The notes beneath the pieces were generated by a model. That model was given only the letters and a program-made list of their open reading frames with translations, searched no databases and was not told the DNA's origin. From the NCBI GenBank assembly GCA_019636335.1, contig JAHBXR010000003.1:62001-126000 (forward strand): DNA of 64,000 bases, given 5' to 3'. The position numbers and the translations under genes are program-made. Numbering within the stretch: the stretch's first letter is position 1; each line of letters opens with the position of its first letter. Positions 16,852-25,663 of the stretch are shown one piece after another. Source of the stretch: Pirellulales bacterium (GTDB lineage: Bacteria; Planctomycetota; Planctomycetia; Pirellulales; JAEUIK01).

Positions 16852-19800
16852 CTAATCCTGCACAGGAGGTGGCGGGCCGGCCGCTGTCTCCTGCGAGGAA
16901 AGGCTCGCGGCCGCGGCGGGTTCCGCACTGGCCGCATTCTTGCGTTTCGCGATCCGAAAGACCAGACGAGTCAGGTCGTCCCACAACGAATAGGCGACCG
17001 GCGTAATCAGCAACGTCAACAACAGCGAGAGGGTCTGGCCCCCCAGAATCACCTTGGCCATGCTGGCCCGCGCGGCGGCGCCGGGACCTTGCCCCAACGC
17101 GATGGGGACCATGGCGGCCACGAGCATCAGGGTGGTCATCAGAATGGGGCGCAAACGCGTGTGGTTCGCTTCCAGGATGGCCGCGTCGCGCGGCAGGCCC
17201 TTTTCGCGCAGCACGTTCGTGTAGTCGATCTGCAGAATGCCGTTCTTCTTCACGATGCCGAACAGCATGAAGATGCCGAACATCGCATAGATGTCCATCG
17301 GCGTGCGCAAGAGGATCAGCGAGATCAAGGCAAAGGGCAACGTCAGGGGCAATGCCAAGAGGATGGTGATCGGATGGACGAAGCTCTCGAACTGCGCGGC
17401 CAGCACCATGTACATGAACAGAAAGCTCAAGGCGAACGCGACGACGAAGTTCGAGTTCGACTCGGCCAGCAGCTTGGCGCGGCCGATGAACTCCCAGGAG
17501 TAGCCCGAGGGCAGGTCCATCGTGCGCATGTGCTGGCTGATCTCGTTCACGGCATCGCCGAGGGCGAGCCCTTGTAGATTGGCCACCACGACGACCTGCC
17601 TGCGACGGCCGAAGCGATCGATGGTCGACGGCCCTTGCGCTGGCACGAGTTTAGCCAGGTTGGCCAACTCGACGAGTCCCACCTTGGGTGAGGGGAGCGT
17701 CATGGCGCCGATCGACTCGCGGCTGCGGCGATACGGAAGATCGGCCCGGAGCCAGACGTCGTACTGTTCGTCGTCTTCCTTGTACTTCGAGACGATTTGT
17801 CCACCCACCAGCACCTGCAAGGTCGCGGCGATCGTCTCGATGGGCACTCCCAGGTCCGAGGCCTTCTCGCGGTCGACCTCGACGCGCAACTCCGGCTTGC
17901 GCAGCGCAAGGCTGGTGTCGACATCGACGTAGTGCCCCGTGCCGCGCAGCCAGTCGGTGATCTGTTCCGCCATCGTCTGCAACTCGGCAAGGTCGGGTCC
18001 GCTCAGGTTCAAATCGATGTCGACCTGGCGGAAGCCGCTCCCCTGGAAGGCCTGCACGTCCTGCACGGCGCCGCGGATATCGGGATAGTCGGCCATGACG
18101 AGGCGGGCATCGTGCATCACGTCGAACTGCGTGTAGTCGCGCTCGCGCAGATCGATCAGCCGCACATAGATCGAGGCCTGCGTCACGTCCCCCTGGCCTT
18201 CGGCGATGCGACCGGTCGTGTCGCCAATGATCGTGAACTGGTGCGTCACGCCGCGCAATTTGGCCACGCGAGCCTCGATCTCGCGGAGCATCTTATCGGC
18301 CCGCTCGAGCGAGTACCCTTCGGGCAGGGTCATCGAGATTTCGAACTCGCTCTGATCGTCGCGGGGGACGAAATCCATGCCCACGTTCGCAAAAATGGCC
18401 GGTGTGGCGGCGAGCAAGCCGACGGACGCCAGCACGATGACCCAGCGGTGCCGTAGCGACCATCCCAGGATCCAGCCATAGAAGCCGTCGATCGCGCGCC
18501 AGATGAAGCCCCCCTTGCTGCTGTGGTGCCCCGATTCGAGCTTGAGGAAATGGGCACAGAGCATGGGGGTCATCGTGAACGAGATGAACATGCTCATCAG
18601 CACGGCGAAGCCGACGGTGAAGCCGAAGCTGTTGAAGAACCGCCCCACGCGCCCCGACATGAAGGCGATCGGCACGAAGATCACCAGCAGCGACAGCGTG
18701 GTCGCCACCACGGCCAGCGCGATCTCGCGCGTGGCCGTGCTCGACGCGGTTCGGGCGTCGGTCCCGTGCTCTTCCATGTGGCGGAAAATGTTCTCGTGGA
18801 CCACGACGGCATCGTCGATCACGATGCCGATCGCCAGGATCAACCCCAGCATCGTGATGTTGTTGAGCGTGAAGCCCATCCAGTCCATGAACACGAACGC
18901 GGCCACCACCGACGACGGAATGGCGAGCGACGCGATCACCGTGGTCCGCCAGTCGCGGATGAAGAGCAGAATCGTCAGGCTGACCAGCGCGGCCGCCAGC
19001 ACGAGGTGGAACTTGAGCTCCTCGATCGACGTTTCGATGAAACGCGATTGATCGCGGATGACCTCGATATTGATATCGGCGGGAAGCGTTTCGAGAACCT
19101 TCTCCAGGCGTTGCTTGACGGCGTGGACGACCTCGACCGTGTTCGTGCCCGACTGCTTCTGCACGACCAGGCTGACGGCCGTATCGCCATCGAGCCGGCT
19201 CAGCCCGCGCGGCTCGGCGTAGGTGTCTTCGACACGGGCGATGTCGTTGATGCGCACGGGATAGCCGTCGCGATCGGCGATGATCAATTCGCCGAAGGCG
19301 GACGAGGAGGGGACGCGCCCCATGGTGCGCAGCACGACCTCCTGCGAACCGCGGTCGACGCGCCCCCCCGGCATTTCGAGATTCTGCCGGACCAGGGCCT
19401 GCCGGACATCCTCGATCGAGAGGCCGTAGGCGACGAGCCGCCACGCGTCGACGATCACATTCACCGCGCGTTCGCGGCCCCCCACCATGACGACGGCGCC
19501 CACGCCCGAAACGGTTTCGAGAACTTCCTTGACCTGCTTCTTGGCGATCTCGGTGACTTCGCGTTGATCGCGGCGGCCCGAGATGGCGATCGTCGCCACG
19601 GGCGAGGCATCGAGATCGAACTTGTCGATGATCGGCGGATCGGTGCCCGGCGGAAACTGCGAGAGGATGGTCGAAATCTTGTCTCGCACTTCTTGCGCCG
19701 CGGTATCGCCGTTTTTCTCCAGCACAAACTGGACGGTGACCTGCGAGAGTCCTTCCTTGGTCGTCGAGCGCAGCTCGTCGATGCCGGAGATCGTGTTGAC

Positions 19801-20010
19801 GATCTCTTCCACCGGTTTGGTGATCGAGGTTTCCATTTCCTCGACGCTGGCCCCCTGCAGCGTGGTGGTAATCACCACGACCGGCAGGTCGACGTTGGGA
19901 AAGAGATCGACCCCCAAGCGATTGAAGGAGGCGATCCCCATGACGATCGGGGCCGACACGAGCATGGCCGTGAAGATCGGCCGTTTAATGCAGAGATCCC
20001 AAATGGTCAC
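16852..20010 (-). CDS. RND-family multidrug efflux permease (AcrB/MdtB-like)
   Basis: A 1052-residue proton-driven inner-membrane exporter. It has the standard RND plan: TM1, a large periplasmic loop, TM2-7, a second loop and TM8-12. The proton relay Asp pair is at 399-400 in TM4 (GIVIDDAVVVHENI), and the matching Lys is in TM10 (VKKNGILQIDY). SFTMTPMLCAHFL and the IPSSVVAAFVFM segment fit the hydrophobe/amphiphile efflux group, not the heavy-metal group. Its ATG overlaps the stop of the adaptor gene by four bases, so the two are coupled. The short C-terminal tail is Ala/Ser-rich. Substrates cannot be read from sequence. Confidence 0.95.
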   Translation of the reverse strand: MTIWDLCIKRPIFTAMLVSAPIVMGIASFNRLGVDLFPNVDLPVVVITTTLQGASVEEMETSITKPVEEIVNTISGIDELRSTTKEGLSQVTVQFVLEKNGDTAAQEVRDKISTILSQFPPGTDPPIIDKFDLDASPVATIAISGRRDQREVTEIAKKQVKEVLETVSGVGAVVMVGGRERAVNVIVDAWRLVAYGLSIEDVRQALVRQNLEMPGGRVDRGSQEVVLRTMGRVPSSSAFGELIIADRDGYPVRINDIARVEDTYAEPRGLSRLDGDTAVSLVVQKQSGTNTVEVVHAVKQRLEKVLETLPADINIEVIRDQSRFIETSIEELKFHLVLAAALVSLTILLFIRDWRTTVIASLAIPSSVVAAFVFMDWMGFTLNNITMLGLILAIGIVIDDAVVVHENIFRHMEEHGTDARTASSTATREIALAVVATTLSLLVIFVPIAFMSGRVGRFFNSFGFTVGFAVLMSMFISFTMTPMLCAHFLKLESGHHSSKGGFIWRAIDGFYGWILGWSLRHRWVIVLASVGLLAATPAIFANVGMDFVPRDDQSEFEISMTLPEGYSLERADKMLREIEARVAKLRGVTHQFTIIGDTTGRIAEGQGDVTQASIYVRLIDLRERDYTQFDVMHDARLVMADYPDIRGAVQDVQAFQGSGFRQVDIDLNLSGPDLAELQTMAEQITDWLRGTGHYVDVDTSLALRKPELRVEVDREKASDLGVPIETIAATLQVLVGGQIVSKYKEDDEQYDVWLRADLPYRRSRESIGAMTLPSPKVGLVELANLAKLVPAQGPSTIDRFGRRRQVVVVANLQGLALGDAVNEISQHMRTMDLPSGYSWEFIGRAKLLAESNSNFVVAFALSFLFMYMVLAAQFESFVHPITILLALPLTLPFALISLILLRTPMDIYAMFGIFMLFGIVKKNGILQIDYTNVLREKGLPRDAAILEANHTRLRPILMTTLMLVAAMVPIALGQGPGAAARASMAKVILGGQTLSLLLTLLITPVAYSLWDDLTRLVFRIAKRKNAASAEPAAAASLSSQETAAGPPPPVQD

Positions 20011-21323
20011 GGCTCGCGCCTCGCCATCTCGGGGGTCTCCGGCTCGCGAATCCGGACGGGGGTGCCATCGGCCAGCTTCGTCTGGCCGCTCGTCACGACG
20101 GTGCTCTCGGGATCGAAATCTCCCTTGATTTCGATCCAGCCCTCTCCCGTTTCGCCGAGTTGCACTTCGACGGCGTAGGCCTTATTGTCGCGGACGACGA
20201 ACACCTTGGTCACGCCGGCAAAGGTGACCACGGCGTCGAGAGGCACCGTGGGGGCGTTTTCATCGAGCTCGGTAAGCACGCCTCCCTTGGCAAAGACCCC
20301 CGGCTTGAGGCGGCGATCTTCGTTCGGCACGATCGCTTCGATCTGGAAGGTGCGACTCGCGCGATCGATCGTGGGATAGACGCGCACGATCTTGCCGTCG
20401 AACAGATCGCTCGGATAGGCATCGATCTTGAGCTTCAACGTCTGCCCCTCGCGAATCGCGGCCAGGTTGCGTTCGCTGACTCTGGCTCGCACTTTGAGGG
20501 GATGATCGACCACCAGGCGGAACATGTCGCGCGAGGGGAAGGCGCGAACCATTTCTCCTTCGGCCACCATGCGCTCGGCCACGACATAGTCGACGACGAC
20601 CGAGCCGTCGGGCGCGAGCGTGGGTAAATCGGGTGCGTAGATCGACGTATCGTCGAGCCGTTCTTGCGCCGAGGCCAACGTCGCGGCCCGCAATCGGGCC
20701 GAGGCAATCGTGGCCTCGGTCTCGTCGATGGTCTGTTGCAGCGTGGCCTGCGCGACTTGGAAATCGGTGCGCGCCTGGTCGAAGTCCTCCTCCGTGGCCA
20801 CTTTGCGGCCGAACAGGCTCTCGACCCGCGCCAGTCGCCGGCGGGCGTTCTCGACGAGCCGGTCGGCGCGCACGACGCCCGGCAGCTTCGTCACGTCGAA
20901 TTCCTCTGCCGGCAATTCCTTGAGACCCAGCCGGGCCAACTCGAGTTGCAGGGCCTGGATCGCTTCGTTCACGGCAAGCCGGTAGTTGATCGGGTTGAGC
21001 TCGACGAGGATCTCGCCCGGCTTGACGCGATCGCCCACCTCGTGATGGATGCGCTTCACGATCCCTTCGACCTCGGGGGTGACGATGACCTCCTCGAGCC
21101 CGTGGATCGTGGCACTGACGTAGACGATGCGCTGCACGGGGCGTGGCGTTACCTTTTCGACCGTGACCGGGATGGCCAGGGCTTCGGCAGGCGTCGCCGA
21201 GGCCACGGTGGCCGCGGGCGCCTCGGCCTTGCCGCAGCCCGTGGTTGGGAGCAGACCTAGCGCCAAGACTCCCACCAGCGCCAGCGGGGCGATCGCGTAG
21301 AGTCGAGCGGAAACTTTCAACAT
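20007..21323 (-). CDS. RND efflux periplasmic adaptor lipoprotein
   Basis: A membrane-fusion protein of about 438 residues bridging the RND pump to an outer-membrane channel. The signal peptide ends in a lipobox-like LPTTGC, so the mature protein is probably lipid-anchored by that Cys. The lipoyl halves are visible (VEGIVKRIHHEVGDRVKPGEILVEL near the N-terminal third), with a coiled-coil hairpin between them (ARRRLARVESLF through QQTIDETEATIASARL) and beta-barrel and membrane-proximal domains after. The ATG at 21323 is preferred; an in-frame GTG nine bases upstream is possible, and neither has a good ribosome site. It overlaps the pump gene by ATGA and follows tetR after 33 bases. No TolC-like gene is in the window. 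Confidence 0.92.
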   Translation of the reverse strand: MLKVSARLYAIAPLALVGVLALGLLPTTGCGKAEAPAATVASATPAEALAIPVTVEKVTPRPVQRIVYVSATIHGLEEVIVTPEVEGIVKRIHHEVGDRVKPGEILVELNPINYRLAVNEAIQALQLELARLGLKELPAEEFDVTKLPGVVRADRLVENARRRLARVESLFGRKVATEEDFDQARTDFQVAQATLQQTIDETEATIASARLRAATLASAQERLDDTSIYAPDLPTLAPDGSVVVDYVVAERMVAEGEMVRAFPSRDMFRLVVDHPLKVRARVSERNLAAIREGQTLKLKIDAYPSDLFDGKIVRVYPTIDRASRTFQIEAIVPNEDRRLKPGVFAKGGVLTELDENAPTVPLDAVVTFAGVTKVFVVRDNKAYAVEVQLGETGEGWIEIKGDFDPESTVVTSGQTKLADGTPVRIREPETPEMARREP

Positions 21324-21356
21324 GGAGAACACGTCGTCTAGGTACTTTCTTGGGGG

Positions 21357-22067
21357 TTATTTCTTACGCGGCGTCCGAAGGACCTTGCGAGGGGGACGCG
21401 AGGTTTTTTCTTCCGGCACCTTCCAGCGCCAGCGCTTCAATTCCGTGGGGGTGAGAATGCCGTGGAAGAGAATGTCGACCACGTTGCGGCACTGTTCGGA
21501 AACGGATCGTTTGCGGCCGGCAAAGTAGTTGGTGAACATCGTGCCGTAGAGCGCATCGCCGACTACTTCGGAGATCGCCTCGACCGGAATGTCTCGAATG
21601 CGCCCGGCGGCAATCAACACGGCAACCTGCTGTTCCCAGCGCACGACGTCGGCGTCGCGGTGCTGAAAGTAGGTGGGCTTGGGGCGATCGCGAAATACGG
21701 CCCGTTCCTGGATCAGCAGCTCGACGATGTGCGGATTCGAGTCGAAGAACTGGAGGTAGCCGTAGATCGCCAGGGGCAATTGGTGCAGCAGGTCGTCGGA
21801 CTGCGCGGCCCAGCGATCGACACTCTCGCGCAGATTGTTCATGCCGCGATCGACCGCGGCGAGAAACAGGCTCTGCTTGTCGCGGAAGTAGCGATAGATG
21901 GTTCCCTTGCCTACTTCGAGCGCATCGGCCACGACCTGCAGATCGGTACCGGCGTAACCACGCTCGGCGAAGACGCGCGCGGCCATGTCGAGGATCTCGT
22001 TTTCGCGCCGCGAGCGCAAGTCGGCATCGACCGGGCGTCCGCGTCGGCGGCGAGTGTGCGTGCTCAT
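21357..22067 (-). CDS. TetR-family transcriptional repressor of the efflux operon
   Basis: A 236-residue regulator. The N-terminal HTH (ENEILDMAARVFAERGYAG, then VADALEVGKGTIYRYFRDKQ) is a textbook TetR DNA-binding domain; the helical remainder would bind an inducer. Arg-rich flanks lie at both ends (THTRRRRGRP; a Lys/Arg-rich C-terminus). It is the first gene of an operon followed by the adaptor (33-base gap) and the RND pump, so it most likely represses its own operon. A promoter overlapped by a near-perfect inverted repeat lies ~90 bases upstream (22156-22189). The start at 22067 is chosen to begin just before the Arg-rich arm; the reading can extend to 22157 but that stretch resembles nothing. 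Confidence 0.92.
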   Translation of the reverse strand: MSTHTRRRRGRPVDADLRSRRENEILDMAARVFAERGYAGTDLQVVADALEVGKGTIYRYFRDKQSLFLAAVDRGMNNLRESVDRWAAQSDDLLHQLPLAIYGYLQFFDSNPHIVELLIQERAVFRDRPKPTYFQHRDADVVRWEQQVAVLIAAGRIRDIPVEAISEVVGDALYGTMFTNYFAGRKRSVSEQCRNVVDILFHGILTPTELKRWRWKVPEEKTSRPPRKVLRTPRKK

Positions 22068-22155
22068 GGCGGCGGGGAACGTGTCTTGGGGGGCGAGGGA
22101 CTCCGGTCGCGGTTCGCAGCGGCAGGCCGCCGCGAGGGACCGCGTCCGAGCCGCC

Positions 22156-22189
22156 ATCGTATTTAATGACGGGCGCGTCCGTCAATAAA
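22156..22189 (-). promoter_or_regulatory. tetR-efflux promoter overlapped by a likely TetR operator
   Basis: On the minus strand TTGACG (22180-22185) and TACGAT (22156-22161) are 18 bases apart, a credible sigma-70 promoter directed at tetR. An inverted repeat with 11-base arms TTTAATGACGG (22162-22172) and CCGTCAATAAA (22179-22189), differing at one position, covers the -35 and spacer. AT-rich sequence here stands out from the surroundings. A repressor bound here would block polymerase. No protection data are available; this is inference from position and symmetry. Confidence 0.7.
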
Positions 22190-22289
22190 ATAAGCCCCCG
22201 GCGGGACGGATTCCTCCGATAGCGGGAGATGGCCTGGGGTGGTTCACCAGGTCCGGAAGTCGTTCCGAGGTTGTGAAGCGAGGCACTAC

Positions 22290-22317
22290 TTGACCGTTGG
22301 CGAATCCCGCTTACAAT
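22290..22317 (+). promoter_or_regulatory. rpsD promoter
   Basis: TTGACC (22290-22295) and TACAAT (22312-22317) are separated by 16 bases, each one mismatch from the sigma-70 consensus. The expected start site near 22324 gives an untranslated leader of ~390 bases before rpsD, which is long enough to carry regulation. Confidence 0.65.
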
Positions 22318-22513
22318 CGCGGGCAGGTTGAGACATCGTCTCATCCGATCTGCCAGCCTGCCCAGCCAATTTCGGCCGCTCGCCAGCTGCTTGGCTTTCG
22401 TTTCCCAAAGTGTCTGTGTGGGGAGCGAATTCTCGATGACGCAAATTGTTTCGCGTTTGATACGTCGGCGGCAAAGGACGCTCGTGATTCCAGGCAAGCT
22501 TGTTCGTGCCTAG

Positions 22514-22550
22514 GCCCGTGCGATATCGCGAGTTCTTCGCGAGCACGGGC
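22514..22550 (+). other. strong hairpin in the rpsD leader
   Basis: GCCCGTGC (22514-22521) pairs perfectly with GCACGGGC (22543-22550). Inside, after a GATA bulge, TCGCGA (22526-22531) pairs with TCGCGA (22537-22542) around a five-base loop. No T-run follows, so it is not a standard terminator; it could be a protein-binding or stability element in the S4 leader (inference). Confidence 0.6.
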
Positions 22551-22714
22551 AGAGAGCGTCGCGCGGTAGGCGCTTCCCCTGGCTAGTGTCTTCTCACGGG
22601 CCGTTGCTGGGGAAGTGAATGGATGAGCAATTTCTCTTTGCTCCCGGCGTCGAGCGTTCCGCCTTGCAGTACTTGCCAGGAATACCACGATTCCATTCAT
22701 ACAAGGACTATCTC

Positions 22715-23326
22715 ATGGCTCACTACACCGGTCCGAAGGGACGTGTCAATCGCCGACTGGGCGTCATGATCTACGAGAACGGTGGCGCGCGGCGTGCGCT
22801 GGAACGTCGCGATTCGCCCCCCGGCATGCACACGCGGCGGGGCAAACTTTCGGTCTACGGCCAGGCGCTGCTCGAGAAGCAGAAAATCAAGCATTTCTAC
22901 GGCCTCGGCGAGCGGACGCTGCGTCGAATTTTCGCTCGGGCACAGCGCACCGAAGGCAACACGGCCGATGCCTTGATCGCGCTGCTCGAACGCCGGCTGG
23001 ACAACGTCGTGCGGCGTGCCGGTTTTTGTGCCACGCGGCCTCAGTCGCGGCAAGGCGTGGCGCACGGTCATTTCGCGGTGAATGGCCGCAAGGCCGATCG
23101 GCCGTCGTTGCTCGTGCGGCCGGGCGATGTAATCGACGTCATTCGTCGCTCGAACCTGGCGCAGATCTACCGCGATCGCATCGAAACGGTCGAAGGGGAG
23201 CAGCCGACGTGGCTCGAACGCGAAACGGACAACTTGCGAATCCATATTCGCGCGCTACCGATTGCCGAGGACGTTCGTCTTCCCATCGACATCGGCCTGG
23301 CCGTCGAGGCCCTGTCGCGATCGTAG
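22715..23326 (+). CDS. rpsD: 30S ribosomal protein S4
   Basis: A 203-residue primary 16S rRNA-binding protein and assembly initiator. It starts MAHYTGPKGRVNRRLGV, contains PPGMHTRRGKLSVYGQALLEKQKIK and YGLGERTLRRIFARA, then the S4 RNA-binding fold (LIALLERRLDNVVRRAGF through RPGDVIDV). It is the zinc-free form: the N-terminal Cys cluster of some S4 proteins is absent. The start at 22715 has AAGGA (22703-22707) seven bases upstream; a longer reading from 22619 has no support. The gene stands alone, not in the rpsM-rpsK-rpoA operon, and carries its own promoter and long leader. A hairpin follows the stop. Confidence 0.98.
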   Translation: MAHYTGPKGRVNRRLGVMIYENGGARRALERRDSPPGMHTRRGKLSVYGQALLEKQKIKHFYGLGERTLRRIFARAQRTEGNTADALIALLERRLDNVVRRAGFCATRPQSRQGVAHGHFAVNGRKADRPSLLVRPGDVIDVIRRSNLAQIYRDRIETVEGEQPTWLERETDNLRIHIRALPIAEDVRLPIDIGLAVEALSRS

Positions 23327-23341
23327 CAACATGTTGGCGAG

Positions 23342-23365
23342 CGCTCGTCGAAGGGGCGACGAGCG
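23342..23365 (+). terminator. hairpin after rpsD
   Basis: CGCTCGTCG (23342-23350) and CGACGAGCG (23357-23365) form a perfect nine-base stem with a six-base loop, 15 bases after the rpsD stop. The following bases are C-rich, not T-rich, so it may slow, end or protect the rpsD transcript without being a classical terminator. Confidence 0.5.
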
Positions 23366-23402
23366 TCTCCCCCCCGCAGGAATTGAACTCGGAGAGACGA
23401 TC

Positions 23403-24359
23403 TTGTCACTTGCCCACCGCTCGAACTGCTTTCGATCGCTGTTGTTTGCCCTGCTGAGCGGGTTCGGTTTCGTGCTGCCCTGCGGTGAGGCGGCCGCGGT
23501 GACGATTCACATCGACTACACGTACGACATCCAGGGGTTCTTCGACGACCCCGAGCGGCGCGCTCGTATGGAAGAGGCGGCCGCGGTCTACTCGATGTTC
23601 GCCGATGCGTTGGCTCCCATCGCCCCGGCGAGCGGTGACTCTTGGACGGCAAGATTCGTGCATCCCGGACAGGGAGGCGGTCCTGTCCTCCGCTCGGATC
23701 TTACGCTCGACGAGGGGGAGATTCGCATCTTTGTCGGTGGACGTTCCTTTCCCAGCTCGGTGTTGGGGTTTGCCTCGCAGGGAATAGCCACCGCGTCGGG
23801 GAGTGCCTCGTTCGTCGACGCGGCGCTCCATCGCGGGCAACTCAACACCACGGGCCCGAGTGCAACCGACTTCGGCCCTTGGGGCGGCTCGATCACTTTC
23901 AATTCCGCTGCTGCCTGGCATTTTGGACAGACGGTCGCCGGGCTCGATTCGACGAAATCTGATTTTCTCACCACCGCGGTGCATGAGTTGGGGCATCTGC
24001 TCGGTTTCGGCACTGCTGCGTCGTGGGATAGCTGGATCACGGGTTCGAGTAGCGTGTACGATTTTCATGGGCCAGCGAGCATGGCCTTGTACGGCGGCCC
24101 GGTGCCGCTCGACAACTCCGGCGGCCACTGGGATCTGGGGGTGACCGGCCTCGTGAACGGAGTTCCGCAAACGACATTGATGGATCCTTCGACGCCGCGC
24201 GGCGTCCGCGAGTTGATGACCGATCTCGATTTGGCTGGCTTTCGAGATATCGGCTGGCAGGTGGTGCCCGAGCCTTCGTCGCTGGCGCTTGCCTCGACGG
24301 GCATGATCGGTGTGCTATGTTTAGCGGCTCGCCGCCGGAGGCGTCGCCAGCCCGACTAG
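23403..24359 (+). CDS. secreted PEP-CTERM metalloprotease
   Basis: A ~318-residue exported protein. A signal peptide (~10-32) is followed by a zinc-protease domain with HELGHLLGFG at 194-203. The usual third ligand right after the motif is absent; His242 in GGHWD, after the YGGPVPLDNSG stretch, probably supplies it, as in leishmanolysin-like bacterial proteins, and LMDP with MTDLDLAGFRDIGW completes the domain. The end carries a PEP-CTERM sorting signal: VPEPSS at ~288-293, a hydrophobic stretch and an Arg-rich tail. The exosortase would lie elsewhere. I prefer a TTG start at 23403 with GGAG eight bases upstream because it places the signal peptide correctly; an ATG at 23331 is the alternative. 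Confidence 0.8.
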   Translation: MSLAHRSNCFRSLLFALLSGFGFVLPCGEAAAVTIHIDYTYDIQGFFDDPERRARMEEAAAVYSMFADALAPIAPASGDSWTARFVHPGQGGGPVLRSDLTLDEGEIRIFVGGRSFPSSVLGFASQGIATASGSASFVDAALHRGQLNTTGPSATDFGPWGGSITFNSAAAWHFGQTVAGLDSTKSDFLTTAVHELGHLLGFGTAASWDSWITGSSSVYDFHGPASMALYGGPVPLDNSGGHWDLGVTGLVNGVPQTTLMDPSTPRGVRELMTDLDLAGFRDIGWQVVPEPSSLALASTGMIGVLCLAARRRRRRQPD

Positions 24360-24371
24360 CACACGCGAGGA

Positions 24372-25454
24372 ATGCCCGTGCCCAGCACCAGCGGAATGAA
24401 GGATCGGGGCTTTTACGACGAGCATTCCACGGCCCAGCGTGCCACGATCGAGTTTTTGCTCGACTGGATCGAGATCGCCGCGCGCGAGCTCACCTTGCCC
24501 GCCGCGGGCAAGCCGGTGACGATCGCCGACTATGGTTGCTCCGAGGGGAACAATGCAATCCTGGGCCTGGGCCGCGCCGTGGAGGTGCTCCAGCGCCGCG
24601 GCGCGAAGCATCCCATCTGCGGCGTCTTCAGCGATCTGGCGACGAACAACTTTAATCGTCTGTTCGAGAATCTCACGGCCAGCCATGCTTTGGCGGCCGA
24701 CCGCGAAGGTTTTTTTCCCGTGGCGGCGGGAGGTTCGTTCTATGGGCCGCTGTTGCCCCCAGCGACGGTCCATCTGGGCATGACCTTCAACGCCGTCTGC
24801 TGGATGGACCGACTGCCGGCGCTCGTGCAGGATTTTGTGATTCACCCTTGCGGCGCTACGATTCGGCCCGGCGTAGAGATTCCGGCCGAGGTGCGGCGTG
24901 CCTTTATCGAACAGGCGGCCTCCGACCTGCTGCGGTTCTACACGCATCGCGCCGCAGAGATGCAAGCGGGCGCGCGGCTGATCATCGTCCTGCCTGGCCG
25001 AAACGAGCAACATTGGTGCGGCAGCGGGGTCTACGATCTGCTCGACGACGCCTGCCGAGCGTTGGTCGACGCAGGACGCATCGACCGCGCCGTCTATGAA
25101 CGCATCACGATGCCGGTCTACTTCCGCTCGCTCGACGAGCTGCTGGCGCCTGTTCGCGAGAAGGACGCGCCGCTCGCGTCGGCCTTCACGGTCGAAAAGG
25201 TGTTCGACGGTTGTGTGCCGACGCCCTTTGTCGAAGACTTCAAGAAGTCGGGGAACGTGGAACGCTATGCCGACGCGTATGTCGGCTTTCTGCAGGCCTT
25301 CAGCGAACCGGTCGTGCGGCACGTGGTCGAGCCCGCGCACGGCGACGCAACGGTCGCGGCTATCTACGAGCAGGCGAAGGCGCTGCTGCGAAAAGAGCCT
25401 GAGAAGTACCCGTACCGTTACTTGCTGGTAGCGGCCACGCTCGTACGGCAATAG
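24372..25454 (+). CDS. SABATH-type SAM-dependent carboxyl methyltransferase
   Basis: A 360-residue cytoplasmic protein that matches the plant SABATH family (salicylate, jasmonate and related carboxyl methyltransferases) segment by segment. The SAM-binding strand is VTIADYGCSEGNN (plant: IADLGCSSGxN), then VFSDLATNNFNRLF, GGSFYGPLLPPATVHL and the substrate-side FNAVCWMDRLP. Family members transfer methyl from SAM to the carboxylate of small acids. SABATH proteins are mainly plant enzymes with scattered bacterial examples. The start at 24372 is tentative: GAGGA lies too close, and MKDRGFYD at 24396 is an alternative. It begins 12 bases after the metalloprotease stop. The substrate is unknown. 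Confidence 0.85.
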   Translation: MPVPSTSGMKDRGFYDEHSTAQRATIEFLLDWIEIAARELTLPAAGKPVTIADYGCSEGNNAILGLGRAVEVLQRRGAKHPICGVFSDLATNNFNRLFENLTASHALAADREGFFPVAAGGSFYGPLLPPATVHLGMTFNAVCWMDRLPALVQDFVIHPCGATIRPGVEIPAEVRRAFIEQAASDLLRFYTHRAAEMQAGARLIIVLPGRNEQHWCGSGVYDLLDDACRALVDAGRIDRAVYERITMPVYFRSLDELLAPVREKDAPLASAFTVEKVFDGCVPTPFVEDFKKSGNVERYADAYVGFLQAFSEPVVRHVVEPAHGDATVAAIYEQAKALLRKEPEKYPYRYLLVAATLVRQ

Positions 25455-25663
25455 CCGGCGATGCGAAAGCGGTACCTTGGCGACCCACTGGTGCCTGGGC
25501 ACGAAATGCTTGTCGCAACAGACATCGTCGAGACCTATAATCGCGCTGGCAGGCAACGAGCAGCCCCGAAGTGCGAACCGTCACGATTGAGGGCAAGTCC
25601 TTGCCACGCAGCAAAATCGCCTACCGGCTGATCAATGGATCAATGGATCAAAGGAGTTTCCCG

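Larger units (their letters stand above)
22068..22714. other. intergenic region between tetR and rpsD
   Basis: This 647-base stretch contains no gene that I can support. It holds the tetR promoter/operator (22156-22189), a small TGAGAC-ATC-GTCTCA palindrome (22329-22343), the rpsD promoter (22290-22317) and a strong hairpin (22514-22550). From the predicted start site the rpsD leader would be about 390 bases long. Confidence 0.6.

Noticed and set aside
18523..20178. Long open reading opposite the RND pump
   Set aside because: Low-complexity Arg/Asp/His composition, no motifs and no ribosome site; it is the antisense of a clear AcrB-like gene.
25510..25541. Promoter with TATAAT for the nitroreductase
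   Set aside because: The best -35 match (TTGTCG) is 20 bases away, outside the normal range, so it is not listed as a feature.
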